64,000 nucleotides of DNA from Watersipora subatra. Taxonomy: Eukaryota > Bryozoa > Gymnolaemata > Cheilostomatida > Watersiporidae. Of this stretch, positions 13,801-24,107 are shown in pieces. Every line of letters starts with the position of its first letter. Position 1 is the stretch's first letter. Location of the stretch: positions 49,733,882-49,797,881 of the forward strand of contig NC_088714.1 in NCBI RefSeq assembly GCF_963576615.1, in the 5' to 3' direction. A model generated the notes under the pieces. It did not search any database, was not told the origin of the DNA, and saw only the letters and a list, made by a program, of their open reading frames with translations. The position numbers and the translations under genes are program-made.

Positions 13801-16800
13801 TTAAGAATTGTTATCTTTTTAATGATAGGTAATCGTTTTGCGGGTGGGATATGATGATGGGCATGTAGTAAGGTGTCGTTATCTGGTAGCTTGTTTGAGT
13901 ATGTCAACATTTGATAGCGTTATAACTACAGTGCATAGGTCATGATAAGCTTGCAAACTTTTTATATCAATAATGTTCATATTTTGACATTTTAAAAATG
14001 TTTTTAGATTTGTCTCTTTCAAGTTGCTCGTACCTAATTGTAGATCCGAATGGTGCCGATGGCAAATTGTATCGCTTCCTACTCAATTCTACATACAATC
14101 GTATAAAGTTGTACATGGGTTTTTTATATTTTTAGTGCAGTAAAAAGATGGAAATACTACATCTACTATTTTTCATAGTATTTGAACAAGTGGACAAAAG
14201 CAAAACAACAATTTAATTTGGATAAAACTTTGCTGACTTTTGATATATTATGGCTCGTATTGACCCATTGCCACGTGCAATAGAATTCAATTCCTCAGCA
14301 ATGCTCACCCTTAATGCACCCACAATTATATTTGTGTTTATTATGGCTCGTATTGACCCATTGCCACGTGCAATAGAATTCAATTCCTCAGCAATGCTCA
14401 CCCTCAATGCACCCACAATTATATTTGTGTTTAGACTTGTTTTTAGTAACAAATGATTACTTTTACTGATCTTTACTGAAAACCAATAGACTCTGTAATC
14501 ATGTTGCCCATAGCATTAAAGATTGACTTGCAACAAAATTCACATTACAGTTATTTGGTATCAAAAGATTCACCATGTCTTACTCTGTTGTGTTGTAAGT
14601 GCCAAATATGTGGAAATGTGATTACAAGCTCTTAAAAGCTCAAAAACGAAAAGCCGCCATAGATTAGAATCTCTTTATTTCTCTGATGTAGCCATGAAAT
14701 TTGGATAAAAAGCTCAATATAAAACTTATCGTAGCACTAGTTTATGACAAACACTTCAGGTTTTACCGAAGACCCCGTATCAAATATAGATGCTCGCTAC
14801 TTTACAGTTTTGTTTCGGTTTGGTCTGATCGGCAAGTCTTAATCTGATCATGTGACCCAATACTTTGCAAATAATTTCTGCAGCACTTTTCGATTATCAC
14901 AAATGACCAACAGGCTCGTCATGATTATCAGACAATGATATGTACTCCTTCAAGTCAAGGCTAAAAAATTAAACGAATTTTTGCGGTAAGTTATAAGATA
15001 TTACTGCTAAAAGTGACAGCATTAAAATGACGATTAAAACAGGCGTGTAAGAACAATAGACATAGTTTTATTGAATGCGCGCAATATATTTGTGAAATAT
15101 TTCGACGAATAAGGTTGCATGAAAGTGTAAACAGAAACTATCTAACACAGCTATGTCAAATTTGAGCCGTTTTGGAAAGAGAATCCAAACTACGGCGGTT
15201 TCGTGTGGCTGCGATTAACTGTTCATTTTTGAGCTTTTAAGAGCTTGTAATTACATTCCCACATATTTTGCACCTACAACACAACAGAGTAAGACATGGT
15301 GAATCTTTTTATATCAAATAACTGTAATGTGAATTTTGTTGCAAGTCAACCTTTAAGTATTGGTTAATTTGTCACACAGATAGTCAACAAGAGAGCTATA
15401 AGGTCAATAATTTGTGTTTCTCATTCACCTTTATGGCTGCTCATACGCAAGCATGCCAAACGATTGGGTATTCTTTTCAAACTAAAGTATTTTTGATTAA
15501 AATGAAGTTTTTTCTTTGGAAAAGTTTTCCCAAAATGTGTCTACTGCGCTGCTGTCACAAACAGTTGTCAAACCTTCTAATCCACTCATTCTAGAGTCCA
15601 GTCAAACCTTCTAATTCACTCATTCTAGAGTCCAGTCAAACCTTCTAATCCACTCATTCTAGAGTCCAGTCAAACCTTCTAGTCCACTATTTCTAGAGTC
15701 TAATCAAACCTTCTAATCCACAATTTCTAGAGTCTAATCAAGCCTTCTAATCCACAATTTCTAGAGTCTAATCAAGCCTTCTAATCCACTCTTTCTAGAG
15801 TCCAGTCAAATCTCTATTTAAGATTTTCTTATTTCGCAAATTTTCCTTCATATGATGTGAAGTGCAAGTAAATTAGTTTCTCTCAATCACTGTGAATCAT
15901 ATGATTTTTTTCAAAGCATTTCCATTTAATAAATGAAGGTGAAGTTGGTTGAAATGAAAAATAAAACATCAAACAAAGGTTATAAATTAATATACGAGGT
16001 TATTTTAAGCTTCTCTTAGTTCATGCATATTCTCGCATCACCAAACCTCACACTATTCCTCTGTTTCCAACGTAAAATACTAATGACAGATTCTTTTTAT
16101 GGATTACTTATGAATTAGTTGATTTTTTAAATTATTTTTTACCTGAAAAATCCATTGGTTTTATGGCTGGGTGTAATTATTAAGGAGTTGTCTTAGCTTT
16201 TCGCCTCTAGTATGAAAGAAATGTACAGCAATGTATTCTTAACAGAATATTTGATTCAGCATGCATTCGAGGGTTTCATCTTGTCTGAAGGAATATAGAT
16301 TTGAAATTATTTGTTCAGATCAGTTTCTACAGAAGTGAGGAAAACGAATGAAAATAAGAGTTGTCTACCTTTGGCAAGGATGAGTTGATAACAGGGATAA
16401 ACGACTCATAGATTTGTTGCTTCAAAAACAGTGAAAATAATCAACAACGTTAAATTACTTCAGAACGAATGCAGAAACCTCATTTAGTTTGTTGGGAAAT
16501 TATTGGTAATACATCTACCATTCATTCACCGATGGCTGAAGAGTATTCACTGTAAGATTATGTTCAATTATTCACTTATACTGAAGTTGGGGAGCTTGTC
16601 AGGAGATACCGAGGAGTTACCATCTCTCACTGCTAGTTTATGCATAATAATTAATAGGTATGTCGCACTCTGTTGCAGTTGGCCTATTGTGTGGTGCAGT
16701 TCTTAGAGAAAGACCCAACACTGACGGAGCCTGTTGTTAAGGGGCTGCTCAAGTACTGGCCCAAGACGTGTAGTCAGAAGGAAGTTATGTTCCTTGGTGA

Positions 16801-19800
16801 AATGGAGGAGATTCTTGATGTTATTGAACCGACTCAGTTCTGTAAAATACAAGAACTTCTTTTTAGACAGATTGCTCGCTGTGTCAGCAGTCCTCACTTT
16901 CAGGTGATAACTCTTTTGCTAGTTGTTTCTCTTTATTCTTTAGTAAGTGTTAATTGGTGGACTCCGCTCTAGTCTAAAGATGAACTTGTGCAAAAAATTT
17001 TGGTAGATAATATCAGAAAATACCGGTAGTTTTCTATCATATGCGATTGTTTTTCATGTTTTGAGGTGATCTGACTGCCAGGATGTTTCAAGATCAAAAT
17101 CAACAAAACTTGATCACGGTTAAAACACTCAGAAGAAAATATACACGAAATGACGTCAAGTCAATAATTGCTGTAGTTGCTATAGTTGATATCGGCTACT
17201 GTGTTCAAGTTGCAGCATTCTGCGTCTCTATTCTGTCGGTCTCTTTGCAACTATAGATGTCATAATTGCATTTTCGCTTGATTTGAGCATTTTAACCGTG
17301 ATCAAGTTTTGTGGATTTTAATCATGATACATCCTGGCAGTCAGATCAAGTCGAACATCAAAAACAGTCGTAAATGATAGAAAAATATGGATAATTTCTG
17401 ATAAAATCTACTATAATTTTGTGCAAGTTTATCTTTAACCCAGTTAGAGAGAATGACATTTGTGCATCTACAGCCATTGGGTATAACAGCGATGTTGTCA
17501 TTTCTAAGGGTGTTTTTGTAAGGCTCTCAATGGTTGGTCGATTGCCCTTATTTACATTTTCATCTAATAGTAATATCTGAAATAGTTTCACTTGAAAAAT
17601 GATAAATTGGAACTGTACGAGGATGGTAAATATTCATTTTACCAGCTTATGATGACCAAAAAATTAAAATTTTGTTGTCATATAACAGGAGTTTTTCAAT
17701 AGTTTTTCATTAGTTGCCATAGTTTTATATTGTTTGGGCCACTTGAAAGACTTTTATATCATGGTGACTTACAGACAAAGATTGTGGTGTAGGACTCTGC
17801 AAGGGGGAATGCCTCCAAAAGCATCATGCATAATGCGGAATAATCAGACTAACATTGACACTAGCATGTCTCTTTTTGTAAATTTTATTTTTCTGTTTGT
17901 TTTTTCCAATTTTTTATTTCTGTTTCATTCTGTATTATCGAAGTATGGTACATGTAAATAACTAGATTAATCAACATGAATCGTCCACCTGTAACCGGTA
18001 ACCTAAAATAGCTGCACAAACTTACCTGTCGAGAGTTATCAGTCCTTGATTAGCCCACTTGTCATTAGCATATTTGTTTTAGTTGCAGCTCTTTTAGTAG
18101 TTTTTACTGTAATTTGTAAAAGTCGCTGTATCAATTCTTTTTGGGGAGGCCCTTTGTTATAGTTGAGGCATTTTGTGTAAAAAAGGTTTTCATCATTTAA
18201 CAAGGGCAAGTCACAACTACAAAAATCTTTCAAAGCATCAGCCACTAATAAATTTTTATATGTACTTCGGAGTACTTTTCGGTGTACTTCGGAGCTATTC
18301 TGGTTTTAATGGTTAGGTGTTGGTGGTTTGCAACACCTTAGCTTGTTTTCGATCGCAATAAAGTAGTATTCGCTATAATTTCTATTATTTCCGGCTATCG
18401 GCAATTCACATTTTGATCGGAATCTAAACAGTGTTAGGACATGGATAAAACTACCTTATAAACCAAAGAGCAGGTACTTGCTCTACTTTCTCTCTTGGGG
18501 CGGTGTATTAGTGCAAGGGGAGTCAGCTAGCAGTTCGATACAGGAGAGTTCTAGAAGGTTGTTCATATGGCTGTCTAAAGATAGTGTTCCACTCAGGTGG
18601 TGAAAACACTGTTGAAGTAGCTGAAGTTCACTCTCCTCTTGATATGTTTGCCCATTCGGTATTCATGCATGAAAACGGAGAGCAGGTAGAACTGTACTGT
18701 CTGTGTTTTCTATTGACAGGTGGCGGAGCGAGCCCTGTACTACTGGAACAATGAGTATCTGATGGGGCTTATCGAGGAGAACTCGAGTACAATATTGCCC
18801 ATCATGTTTCCTGCCCTTTATCGTATCAGCAAGGAACACTGGAACCAGACGATCGTCGCCCTTGTGTACAACGTGCTCAAGACCTTCATGGAGATGAACA
18901 GCAAGCTATTTGATGAGCTGACAGCTAACTATAAGTCGGAGCGGCAAAAGTAGGTGACACATGAAACCCTGATAGCGATTCAGCCGATGACAGGCTGAGG
19001 GAATGGTAGCTGAGTGAGTGACAGGGTTACCCGTTATAACCTGTTATAACAGGTTATAACCTGTTATAACAGGTTATAACCTGTTATAACCTGTTATAAC
19101 TTGTAACTGGTTACCTCTTATAACCTGTTACTCTAAATTTTCGTCGTTTTCAACCTTAAGCGTCTGTCATCAACCTTTTTTAGAGCCTGTGTACAAAAAT
19201 AAATCAAATTTACTTTCCAACTTTGAAATTTGACCAAGATGCACTGAAATTCACTAAAACTGTTCTTAAATTTTTCAAAGTTCATATAAAAATGAATGCA
19301 CCATTTTAGAATACCGTTCTTGCAGCATTTGATCAATTACAGCCAAGAGAGTTCTTGTCATCAACGTTTATATACTGTTCAATTGGCTTTTACTGACCGC
19401 GCAAAATAGTATTGCATTAACAGTAGCAGATAACATTATAGATTAGGGTTTGAACTATACTGTTGTGTTATTTTGACCAAATACCAGGTTTTATCAACAT
19501 TTCCAAGTTGTATCAAATGGGCAGAAAAATTCCCAATCATTGCAAAATATCAAATGGAAACAGTTGTGACTCTACATAGTTATATCAAAATATCAAATGG
19601 AAACAGCTGTGACTCTACATAGTTATATCAAAATATCAAATGGAAACAGCTGTGACTCTACATAGTTATATCAAAATATCAAATGGAAACAGTTGTGACT
19701 CTACATAGTTATATCAAAATATCAAATGGAAACAGCTGTGACTCTACATAGTTATATCAAAATATCAAATGGAAACAGCTGTGACTCTACATAGTTATAT

Positions 19801-21505
19801 CAAAATATCAAATGGAAACAGCTGTGACTCTACATAGTTATATCAAAATATCAAATGGAAACAGCTGTGACTCTACATAGTTATATCAAAATATCAAATG
19901 GAAACAGTTGTGACTCTACATAGTTATATCAAAATATCAAATGGAAACAGCTGTGACTCTACATAGTTATATCAAAATATCAAATGGAAACAGTTGTGAC
20001 TCTACATAGTTATATCAAAATATCAAATGGAAACAGCTGTGACTCTACATAGTTATATCAAAATCGCTGGTTTTTTAATTAGATTATCTAAAAATTGTTC
20101 ATTCAAATTCCTTATTCATGAAAGTAGAGCAGAGCATGCATCAACAGGTTTTAAACAGAAGACTTATGGAGAATAGCTAATCTTTACGGATGTTTTTTGC
20201 TATTTGTGGGAAGGAAGGATTTCTTGCTCGCGCTTTCCACAAGATCTATGCACAAGTTGATTGGTGTAGTTCTGTAACCATCGCTCTGATATTAGTGGAA
20301 TCCGCTTCAACCTTGCGTTTTAATTATCTCCCGTGTTGGGTAACCAAAGCATTTGCTGGCTACTAGATGGGTAACATGAATAGCCGCCCACAGGACCACT
20401 TTTGTCTCGCATTCACAAAGTGGCTAATGGTCGACATCGACATTGTATGTCATACGTTTATGTTTTGCTAAAAAATGGTTTCCTTATGTCACAGCTTGGA
20501 GTATTACAAGTACCTTTATCTCTATGATCGATTTTATGTTCTAATATAAAACTCATTGCTGAAAAATGAAATATCATGAATATATCGGTATAAATAGACG
20601 GAATTTCCAAATGCTGTCAGTTAACCTTTAAACCATCAGAACCTGCCACAGGCAGCAATCGGATTAAGCCGATGACAGGTTGTGTCAGTGGCTGTAAACA
20701 GGCAGCAGTTATCCTAGATGACATTTAATCAGGTGGTAGTTTAAGGTGACAGTTTAGTGATCGGATAACAGGGAGCTGACACGGGATAACAGGGAGCTGA
20801 CATTATTGGTGAGAGCAAAAGTAGTAATTGGGTTCAGGTCATTTGAACATCTCATCGTGTTCATAAAAGTTACTAGGCCATAAGTGTTGGCTGCTAAATC
20901 ACAGGATTAGCTGAAATATTGTACTGCTTTTACCTAAGGCTTGCACTATCTGTAATTGGCTATACCTACCACTATGTTTTCATGACGCGGTTAGTCTGCA
21001 AGTTTTTGTTATCCGCATCATGGAAATAGTAAAAACCCACAAGTAAAGCGAGTTTTGTTATCAAATGTAACACGCTTACAAAATTTCGAAACAGTATTTG
21101 CGAATAGTGCGCAAGAAAATGTCACGCAAGCTATTCCATTTTAAATCTTTTTCACACAAGTCATTCCCATGTCGATTTGACAGACATGAGAATTCGACAC
21201 AAAACTTGATGCGTAGACTTCCCTATCTTTTTAACAAAGCACCATGTTAATCTTCAATGCACAAATATCCATTGAAACACTTTTTGCATGGTAACTCAAT
21301 GTGCACACAACTCCATATCCGCACAATGGAAACATAGTAAATGTAAAATGTGGTTGTTGAAGAGTTGATTAGCTAATTGTTCTATGACTCTAGGGAGAGG
21401 CGTAAGGAAAAGGAGAGGGAGGATCTCTGGAAGCGGTTAGAGCAACTTAAGATATCGTCTCTGCCTGCCAACAGCATCAGTAGCAGCAAGGGAAAGAAGA
21501 GATAG
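1613..21505 (+). CDS. PPP2R5E: PP2A B56/B' regulatory subunit, epsilon-like (3' seven exons; 5' end outside window)
   Basis: Regulatory B56 subunit of protein phosphatase 2A, which directs the PP2A core enzyme to phosphoserine/threonine substrates. Seven exons (1613-1807, 8701-8831, 10052-10111, 13651-13759, 16679-16903, 18720-18949, 21394-21505) join in phase to 353 residues plus stop. Recognised motifs in order are [105 protein letters not shown] and a charged helical C terminus ending GKKR. The HEAT-repeat helices with LHRIYGKF and RFIYETE form the family's LxxIxE docking groove and look intact. Residues such as [19 protein letters not shown] and SKEHWN place it with the epsilon/alpha class rather than gamma/delta, and the long gamma/delta C-terminal extension is absent. 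Family members have about 460-600 residues, so roughly 110-200 N-terminal residues lie upstream. Exons are far richer in GC than the introns. Confidence 0.95.
1864..2163 (+). mobile_element. Foldback element family B, left half (B1)
   Basis: Begins ttaaagatgaactt and matches the left arm and centre of the complete copy at 16974-17438 (atctgac..ccaggatgt, ttatcggaaagtatcgg). It stops in the element's centre at cgcttgat; the matching right half appears at 3720-3904, so about 1.55 kb may be inserted between them. Confidence 0.65.
2164..3719. other. Intron sequence separating the two halves of foldback B1
   Basis: About 1.55 kb of AT-rich sequence with no recognised coding, tRNA-like or tandem structure. 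The 86-codon frame at 2991-3251 looks accidental. If the flanking halves are one element, this block is a later insertion, but I see no terminal repeats at its edges. Confidence 0.3.
3720..3904 (+). mobile_element. Foldback element family B, right half (B1), grading into the 75-bp array
   Basis: Matches the right half of the 16974-17438 copy from gagcgttttaatcgtgatca to the terminal tgaaagttcatctt. The terminal bases are also the first bases of the 75-bp repeat unit. Confidence 0.65.
3891..7265. repeat. Tandem array, 75-bp unit x 45
   Basis: Unit begins tgaaagttcatcttcacaca and ends gagaaccatctcagag; the register repeats exactly every 300 bases, that is four units. 3,375 bp gives 45 copies, nearly identical. 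The recurrent variants are cccAcatgg/cccGcatgg and aatGttc/aagGttc/aagGgtc, plus rare singletons. All frames hold stops, so it is not coding. It lies in the 6.9-kb intron of PPP2R5E. Confidence 0.98.
7266..8700. other. Intron sequence; contains a dispersed repeat (about 8370-8610)
   Basis: No gene seen. The stretch around 8370-8610 (gctgttccattttaaac..., aatgtgcacacaa) is related to 21130-21335 in the last intron of the same gene, with moderate divergence, so both are copies of an unidentified dispersed repeat. Confidence 0.45.
8701..8831 (+). CDS. PPP2R5E: PPP2R5E exon b
   Basis: 131 nt, entering in phase 0 and leaving two bases (ag) of an Arg codon. The acceptor is ...ttttctacag and the donor gtaagttg. 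It encodes [17 protein letters not shown], then [17 protein letters not shown] and QINNIFL. The intron before it is 6.9 kb and carries the 75-bp tandem array. Confidence 0.95.
8832..10051. other. Intron, nothing recognised
   Basis: 1.2 kb between exons b and c. The open frames at 9019-9249 and 9455-9682 lack codon-like character or splice context; no repeat was recognised. Confidence 0.5.
10052..10111 (+). CDS. PPP2R5E: PPP2R5E exon c
   Basis: 60-nt exon completing Arg and encoding [19 protein letters not shown], then two bases (ag) of Ser. The acceptor is ...tttgttgtag and the donor gtatgttt. It forms part of the LxxIxE docking groove in this family. Confidence 0.94.
10720..11633 (+). mobile_element. 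Foldback/TIR element family A, full-length copy A1 (914 bp)
   Basis: Ends are ttaaaggtttacttgcaaca and its inverted complement ...agtcaacctttaa. The terminal inverted repeats run about 190 bp (shared blocks: acttgcaacaaaattca, taccatgtcttactctgct, gctcttaaaagct). The roughly 530-bp interior has no long ORF, so it is a non-autonomous DNA transposon (MITE-like). TTAA occurs at both ends. Confidence 0.85.
11779..12506. repeat. Tandem array, 27-bp unit, about 27 copies
   Basis: Consensus unit is tatcacgtacagacatctgc plus tatgtcg. Because 27 is divisible by three, long frames run through it in all three + frames (Y-R-H-L-L-C-R-I-T and others) and one - frame; these are artefacts of periodicity. 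Intron of PPP2R5E. Confidence 0.95.
12897..13290. repeat. Tandem array, 36-bp unit x 11
   Basis: Unit is catactacaagctgttggta followed by atcgtacatacaacta. Variants are cAtAcaac/cAcGcaac. Frames stay open on both strands because the period is divisible by three. Confidence 0.96.
13651..13759 (+). CDS. PPP2R5E: PPP2R5E exon d
   Basis: 109 nt, first base completing Ser, then [14 protein letters not shown] and [13 protein letters not shown] to YHAQ in phase 0. The acceptor is ctttttttag and the donor gtaagtga. Confidence 0.95.
14120..14450 (+). repeat. Dispersed repeat copy with internal 93-bp tandem duplication (14248-14433)
   Basis: Related to 22535-22735 (ttgctcgtattgg, ttcctcagcaat, aatgcacccataattatat). 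In this copy a 93-bp block starting atggctcgtattgaccc is duplicated head to tail with one or two differences. Confidence 0.75.
14516..15356 (-). mobile_element. Foldback/TIR element family A, copy A2 (841 bp), interior in reverse orientation
   Basis: Terminal inverted repeats match A1 (ttaaagattgacttgcaac ... gcaagtcaacctttaa). The interior blocks (gatgctcgctactttacag, tgatcatgtgaccc) run opposite to A1, so strand is given as -. Confidence 0.82.
15566..15815. repeat. Tandem array, about 34-bp unit x 7
   Basis: Unit is cagtcaaaccttctaatcca plus ctcattctagagtc, diverging to the right (taatcaagcc). Intronic. Confidence 0.9.
15816..16678. other. Intron, nothing recognised
   Basis: AT-rich sequence before exon e without recognised repeats or coding signal. 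Confidence 0.5.
16679..16903 (+). CDS. PPP2R5E: PPP2R5E exon e
   Basis: 225 nt, 75 codons, phase 0 at both ends. The acceptor is ctctgttgcag; the donor gtgata is non-optimal. It encodes [45 protein letters not shown] and CVSSPHFQ. A family-B foldback element begins about 70 bp downstream in the next intron. Confidence 0.95.
16974..17438 (+). mobile_element. Foldback element family B, complete copy B2 (about 465 bp)
   Basis: Two inverted halves of roughly 200 bp: taaagatgaacttgtgcaaa at the left and tgtgcaagtttatctttaa at the right, with inner arms ccaggatgtttcaagat and atgatacatcctggcag and centre near cgcttgatttgagc. No coding capacity. It lies about 70 bp inside the intron after exon e. 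Confidence 0.82.
17439..18719. other. Intron, nothing recognised
   Basis: The two frames here (17734-17961 and 18245-18039) show no coding character. A short repeated motif (gtacttcgga) occurs near 18262-18290. Confidence 0.45.
18720..18949 (+). CDS. PPP2R5E: PPP2R5E exon f
   Basis: 230 nt starting [20 protein letters not shown], then [18 protein letters not shown] and [20 protein letters not shown], ending with two bases (aa) of a Lys codon. The acceptor is ttctattgacag and the donor gtaggtga. Reading on without splicing gives an immediate TAG, so the splice is needed to reach the last exon. Confidence 0.95.
19030..19112. repeat. Palindromic short tandem repeat
   Basis: Alternation of aacctgttataac and its reverse complement gttataacaggtt, so each unit is self-complementary. 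It starts about 80 bases after the donor of exon f. Confidence 0.9.
19543..20064. repeat. Tandem array, 43-bp unit x 12
   Basis: Unit is aaaatatcaaatggaaacag followed by c/ttgtgactctacatagttatatc. The main variation is agCtgtg/agTtgtg. Last intron of PPP2R5E. Confidence 0.96.
20340..20630 (+). repeat. Dispersed repeat, copy 1
   Basis: Matches 24108-24405 in the same orientation (gctaatggtcgacatcgaca, ttgtatgtcata, ctgtcagttaa), about 75-80% by eye. The second copy is directly beside the 23.2-24.0 kb inverted repeat. Confidence 0.6.
21100..21345 (+). repeat. Dispersed repeat related to 8370-8610
   Basis: Shared blocks include attccattttaaa, aatgtgcacacaa and atggaaac. Identity not established. 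Confidence 0.4.
21394..21505 (+). CDS. PPP2R5E: PPP2R5E terminal coding exon
   Basis: 112 nt including stop TAG (21503-21505). The first base completes Lys, followed by a charged helix, [18 protein letters not shown], and a short Ser-rich tail ending SSSKGKKR. The acceptor is tctatgactctag. The KEKERE(D/E)LWK(R/K)LE pattern is shared with vertebrate PPP2R5E. The basic tail could act in nuclear localisation, which is inference only. Confidence 0.93.
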
Positions 21506-21945
21506 CTTGTCTCCCCTTATCGAGAGTTTCTTGGATATAATATGAGTTGTGCGTTGTGATTAAGGACACACAGTCAAAGAGCCTGGCTGTGTCATTTTGG
21601 TCCTGTGTTGGGAGGACCTGTTGATCGACACCGTTGCCATTATAACAGTTTCGTGCAGACTTTTATACTTATATCGTAATATCGTACTGGCCTCGCTTCA
21701 CTAACTTCATTGGCATTTCATCACAGTCATTGACTTTATATTCGTGGTATTTGGACATTTTTAGCAGCAATTTCTTATCGTATCTTTTATTAGCACTTCT
21801 GGTTTCCTATTTTATTTACCCGCGCTATGCGTGGCAGTCGCTGTCAGGAATGCGCGATGCTATATCTACATCTATGGCTGGTTTGGACTGTGAATTTGTT
21901 ATCATTTTTTGTTTAGTTTTCTCAATAAACCCGTAAGATTGACGT
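21506..21945 (+). promoter_or_regulatory. PPP2R5E: PPP2R5E 3' UTR with poly(A) signal AATAAA at 21924-21929
   Basis: About 420 bases of non-coding sequence follow the stop and contain a canonical AATAAA at 21924-21929, the first one downstream. Cleavage is expected 10-30 bases later. The open frame at 21730-21936 inside it is not supported as a gene. Confidence 0.65.
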
Positions 21946-22289
21946 GTATTTTAATGTTTGAATCAGTAATTTGTGTGGCACATATTTTTATTACCTAAAA
22001 GCTTGTTCGTGATGAAATTGACTACAAGAAACTCAATGGAGTGTTAACTTTATCTATATTCATGTTATTTCGCTCTTGTCTGCATTGGCTTACTGTAAAC
22101 CAACAACTTTTTTTATTCAAGATGACATATTGAAGATATAAACTGCCTGATCTGATGTGTGGGCAATAGCTGTCACCAATGCTGTCATATAACTCTAATA
22201 GTATTAGTTTTTATCATAATATAACTCCGTCTTCTATAACGTAACAACTTTCAGGTCTTCTCTTGAACTTTCTTAGGTTTTGTTGAACT

Positions 22290-22492
22290 GTGATGATGAC
22301 AGTCACGAAACAGGTGCTTGTTTGTTCATTATGGATGATGACAGCATGGAACAAGTGTTTGTTCATTATGGATGATGACAGCACGGAACAAGCGCCTGTC
22401 TGTTCATTATGGATGATGACAACATGGAGCAGGGGCCTGTCTGTTCATTATGGATGATGACAACATGGAGCAGGGGCCTGTCTGTTCATTAT
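22290..22492. repeat. Imperfect tandem array, about 41-bp unit x 5
   Basis: Unit is gatgatgacagcatggaaca followed by agtgcctgtttgttcattatg, with length variation (37-42 bp). Just beyond the PPP2R5E poly(A) site. Confidence 0.85.
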
Positions 22493-23206
22493 GATTCAGG
22501 TTACTATGATGAATGAACTTTTTTATATTTTTAGGGTAGCCAAAAGGTGGAGATTTTGCATGTGCTGTTTTTATAGTCTTTCAAAAAGTTTGATAAATGT
22601 AAAACAACAACTTAAATTGGATCAAACTTTACTGACTTGATATATTATTGCTCGTATTGGTCTACTGCTATGGCCAATAGAATTAATTCCTCAGCAATCC
22701 TCCCCATAATGCACCCATAATTATATTCATATCTACATTGCTTTAGTAACAAATCTTTAACATTAAAGCAAGTTTATGTGAAATTTTCAGAGAAAACAAA
22801 TGGACTCGTTAATAATGTGTTGCCCATAGAATTAAGCATATTTATTTTGCCTTGTAGATGGAACTATAAGGAACAATAAATGGTGTTTGTTACTAAGCTC
22901 TGCTACTGCTTGAGGTGCTCACATGTTCTGATTAATATTTGGGCCAACTCTTGAGCATGTCACTGCTCACACATGAAACGCAATGCTACATCGCTGTGTA
23001 GAATGTGCTGTAAACACAGAGTATAAACCTGGTACATTTACCCTTGACATAAGTTTGCCGCAAGGAATAAAAGGTGAAATCTAAGGCTAAACTCTATACG
23101 AGTTTAGCTAAACTCGTACATCGCTTATATAGCCAGAATTTCAGCACCATGTTTGTAATCTTCCCTTGTATCTACCTACTTATTACCACGAGACGATATA
23201 GTGATT
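22493..23206. other. Intergenic; dispersed repeat 22535-22735 related to 14120-14450
   Basis: No gene seen. The first part is the second copy of the repeat noted at 14120; the rest is unremarkable. Confidence 0.45.
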
Positions 23207-24039
23207 GTACATCACAGGTGTCCTTTAGCGGAGTTATTGCCGAAGCCGAGACCGGGCCGTAGTCTACACACAAAAAACAACAAAGGTCCACGTATTTATG
23301 AGCAGAAACAAAAGTATCCACCCAAATATCTCACCAATCCGAGGAGCAGCTCACACAAAAACTAAACCAATCGACTGAGCCACCCATCATGTCAAAATAT
23401 TCCAAGTTTCAAGTCATGTCTTGCACAACTCATCTTATGGTTTGTCAAAACTTGTCCCAAAGTCCTTATTAATTTGAGACTGTCCAATATCTGTTTTAGA
23501 AATGGTCGCCGCTAGCCTAACCTAACGTCCTGATTCAACATATTAGTAACTATCGGGGCATTGATGAGTGCTCCCGATCTTTTTGAGTCTGTTTCAAGCA
23601 TGCAAGAACCAATCAAAATCGGGTTAACACTATTGTAAACAAAACTTGAGAGGGACTCGAAAGGATCGGGTGCACTCAGCAATGCCCCGATAGTTACTAA
23701 TATGTTGAATCAGGACGTTAGACTAGGCTAGCGGCGACAATTTTTAAACAGATATTGGACAGTCTCAAATTAATAGGGACTTTGGGACAAGTTTTGACAA
23801 ATCATAAGGTGAGTTGTGCAAGACATAACTTGAAACTTGGAATATTTTGACATGATGGGTGGCTCAGTCGATTGGTTTAGTTTTTGTGTGTGCTGCTCAT
23901 CGGATTGGTGAGATATTTGGGTGGATACTTTTGTTTTTGCTCATAACTACGTGGACCTTTGTTGTTTTTTTGTGTGTGTAGACTACGGCCCGGTCTCGGC
24001 TTCGGCAATATCCCCGCTAAAGGACACCTGTGTTGTACA
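23207..24039. mobile_element. Long inverted repeat (foldback element), arms about 390 bp
   Basis: Left arm about 23207-23594 and right arm about 23647-24039 are reverse complements at roughly 95% identity by eye (caggtgtcctttagcgg / ccgctaaaggacacctg; ccgaagccgagaccgggccg; caatcgactgagccacccat; gtcctgattcaacatattag). The spacer is about 50 bp. No coding capacity; it would fold into a very long hairpin. Confidence 0.9.
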
Positions 24040-24107
24040 TATATAGCTAGTCCAGAGGAACCACCCGAGTTGATTTGAGTCCATTTGAGTTGTGCGTCCC
24101 AATAACT

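Noticed and set aside
14213..14456. Open frames of 68-79 codons on both strands
   Set aside because: Produced by the 93-bp tandem duplication, whose length is divisible by three.
16703..16897. 64-codon - strand frame
   Set aside because: Antisense shadow of PPP2R5E exon e.
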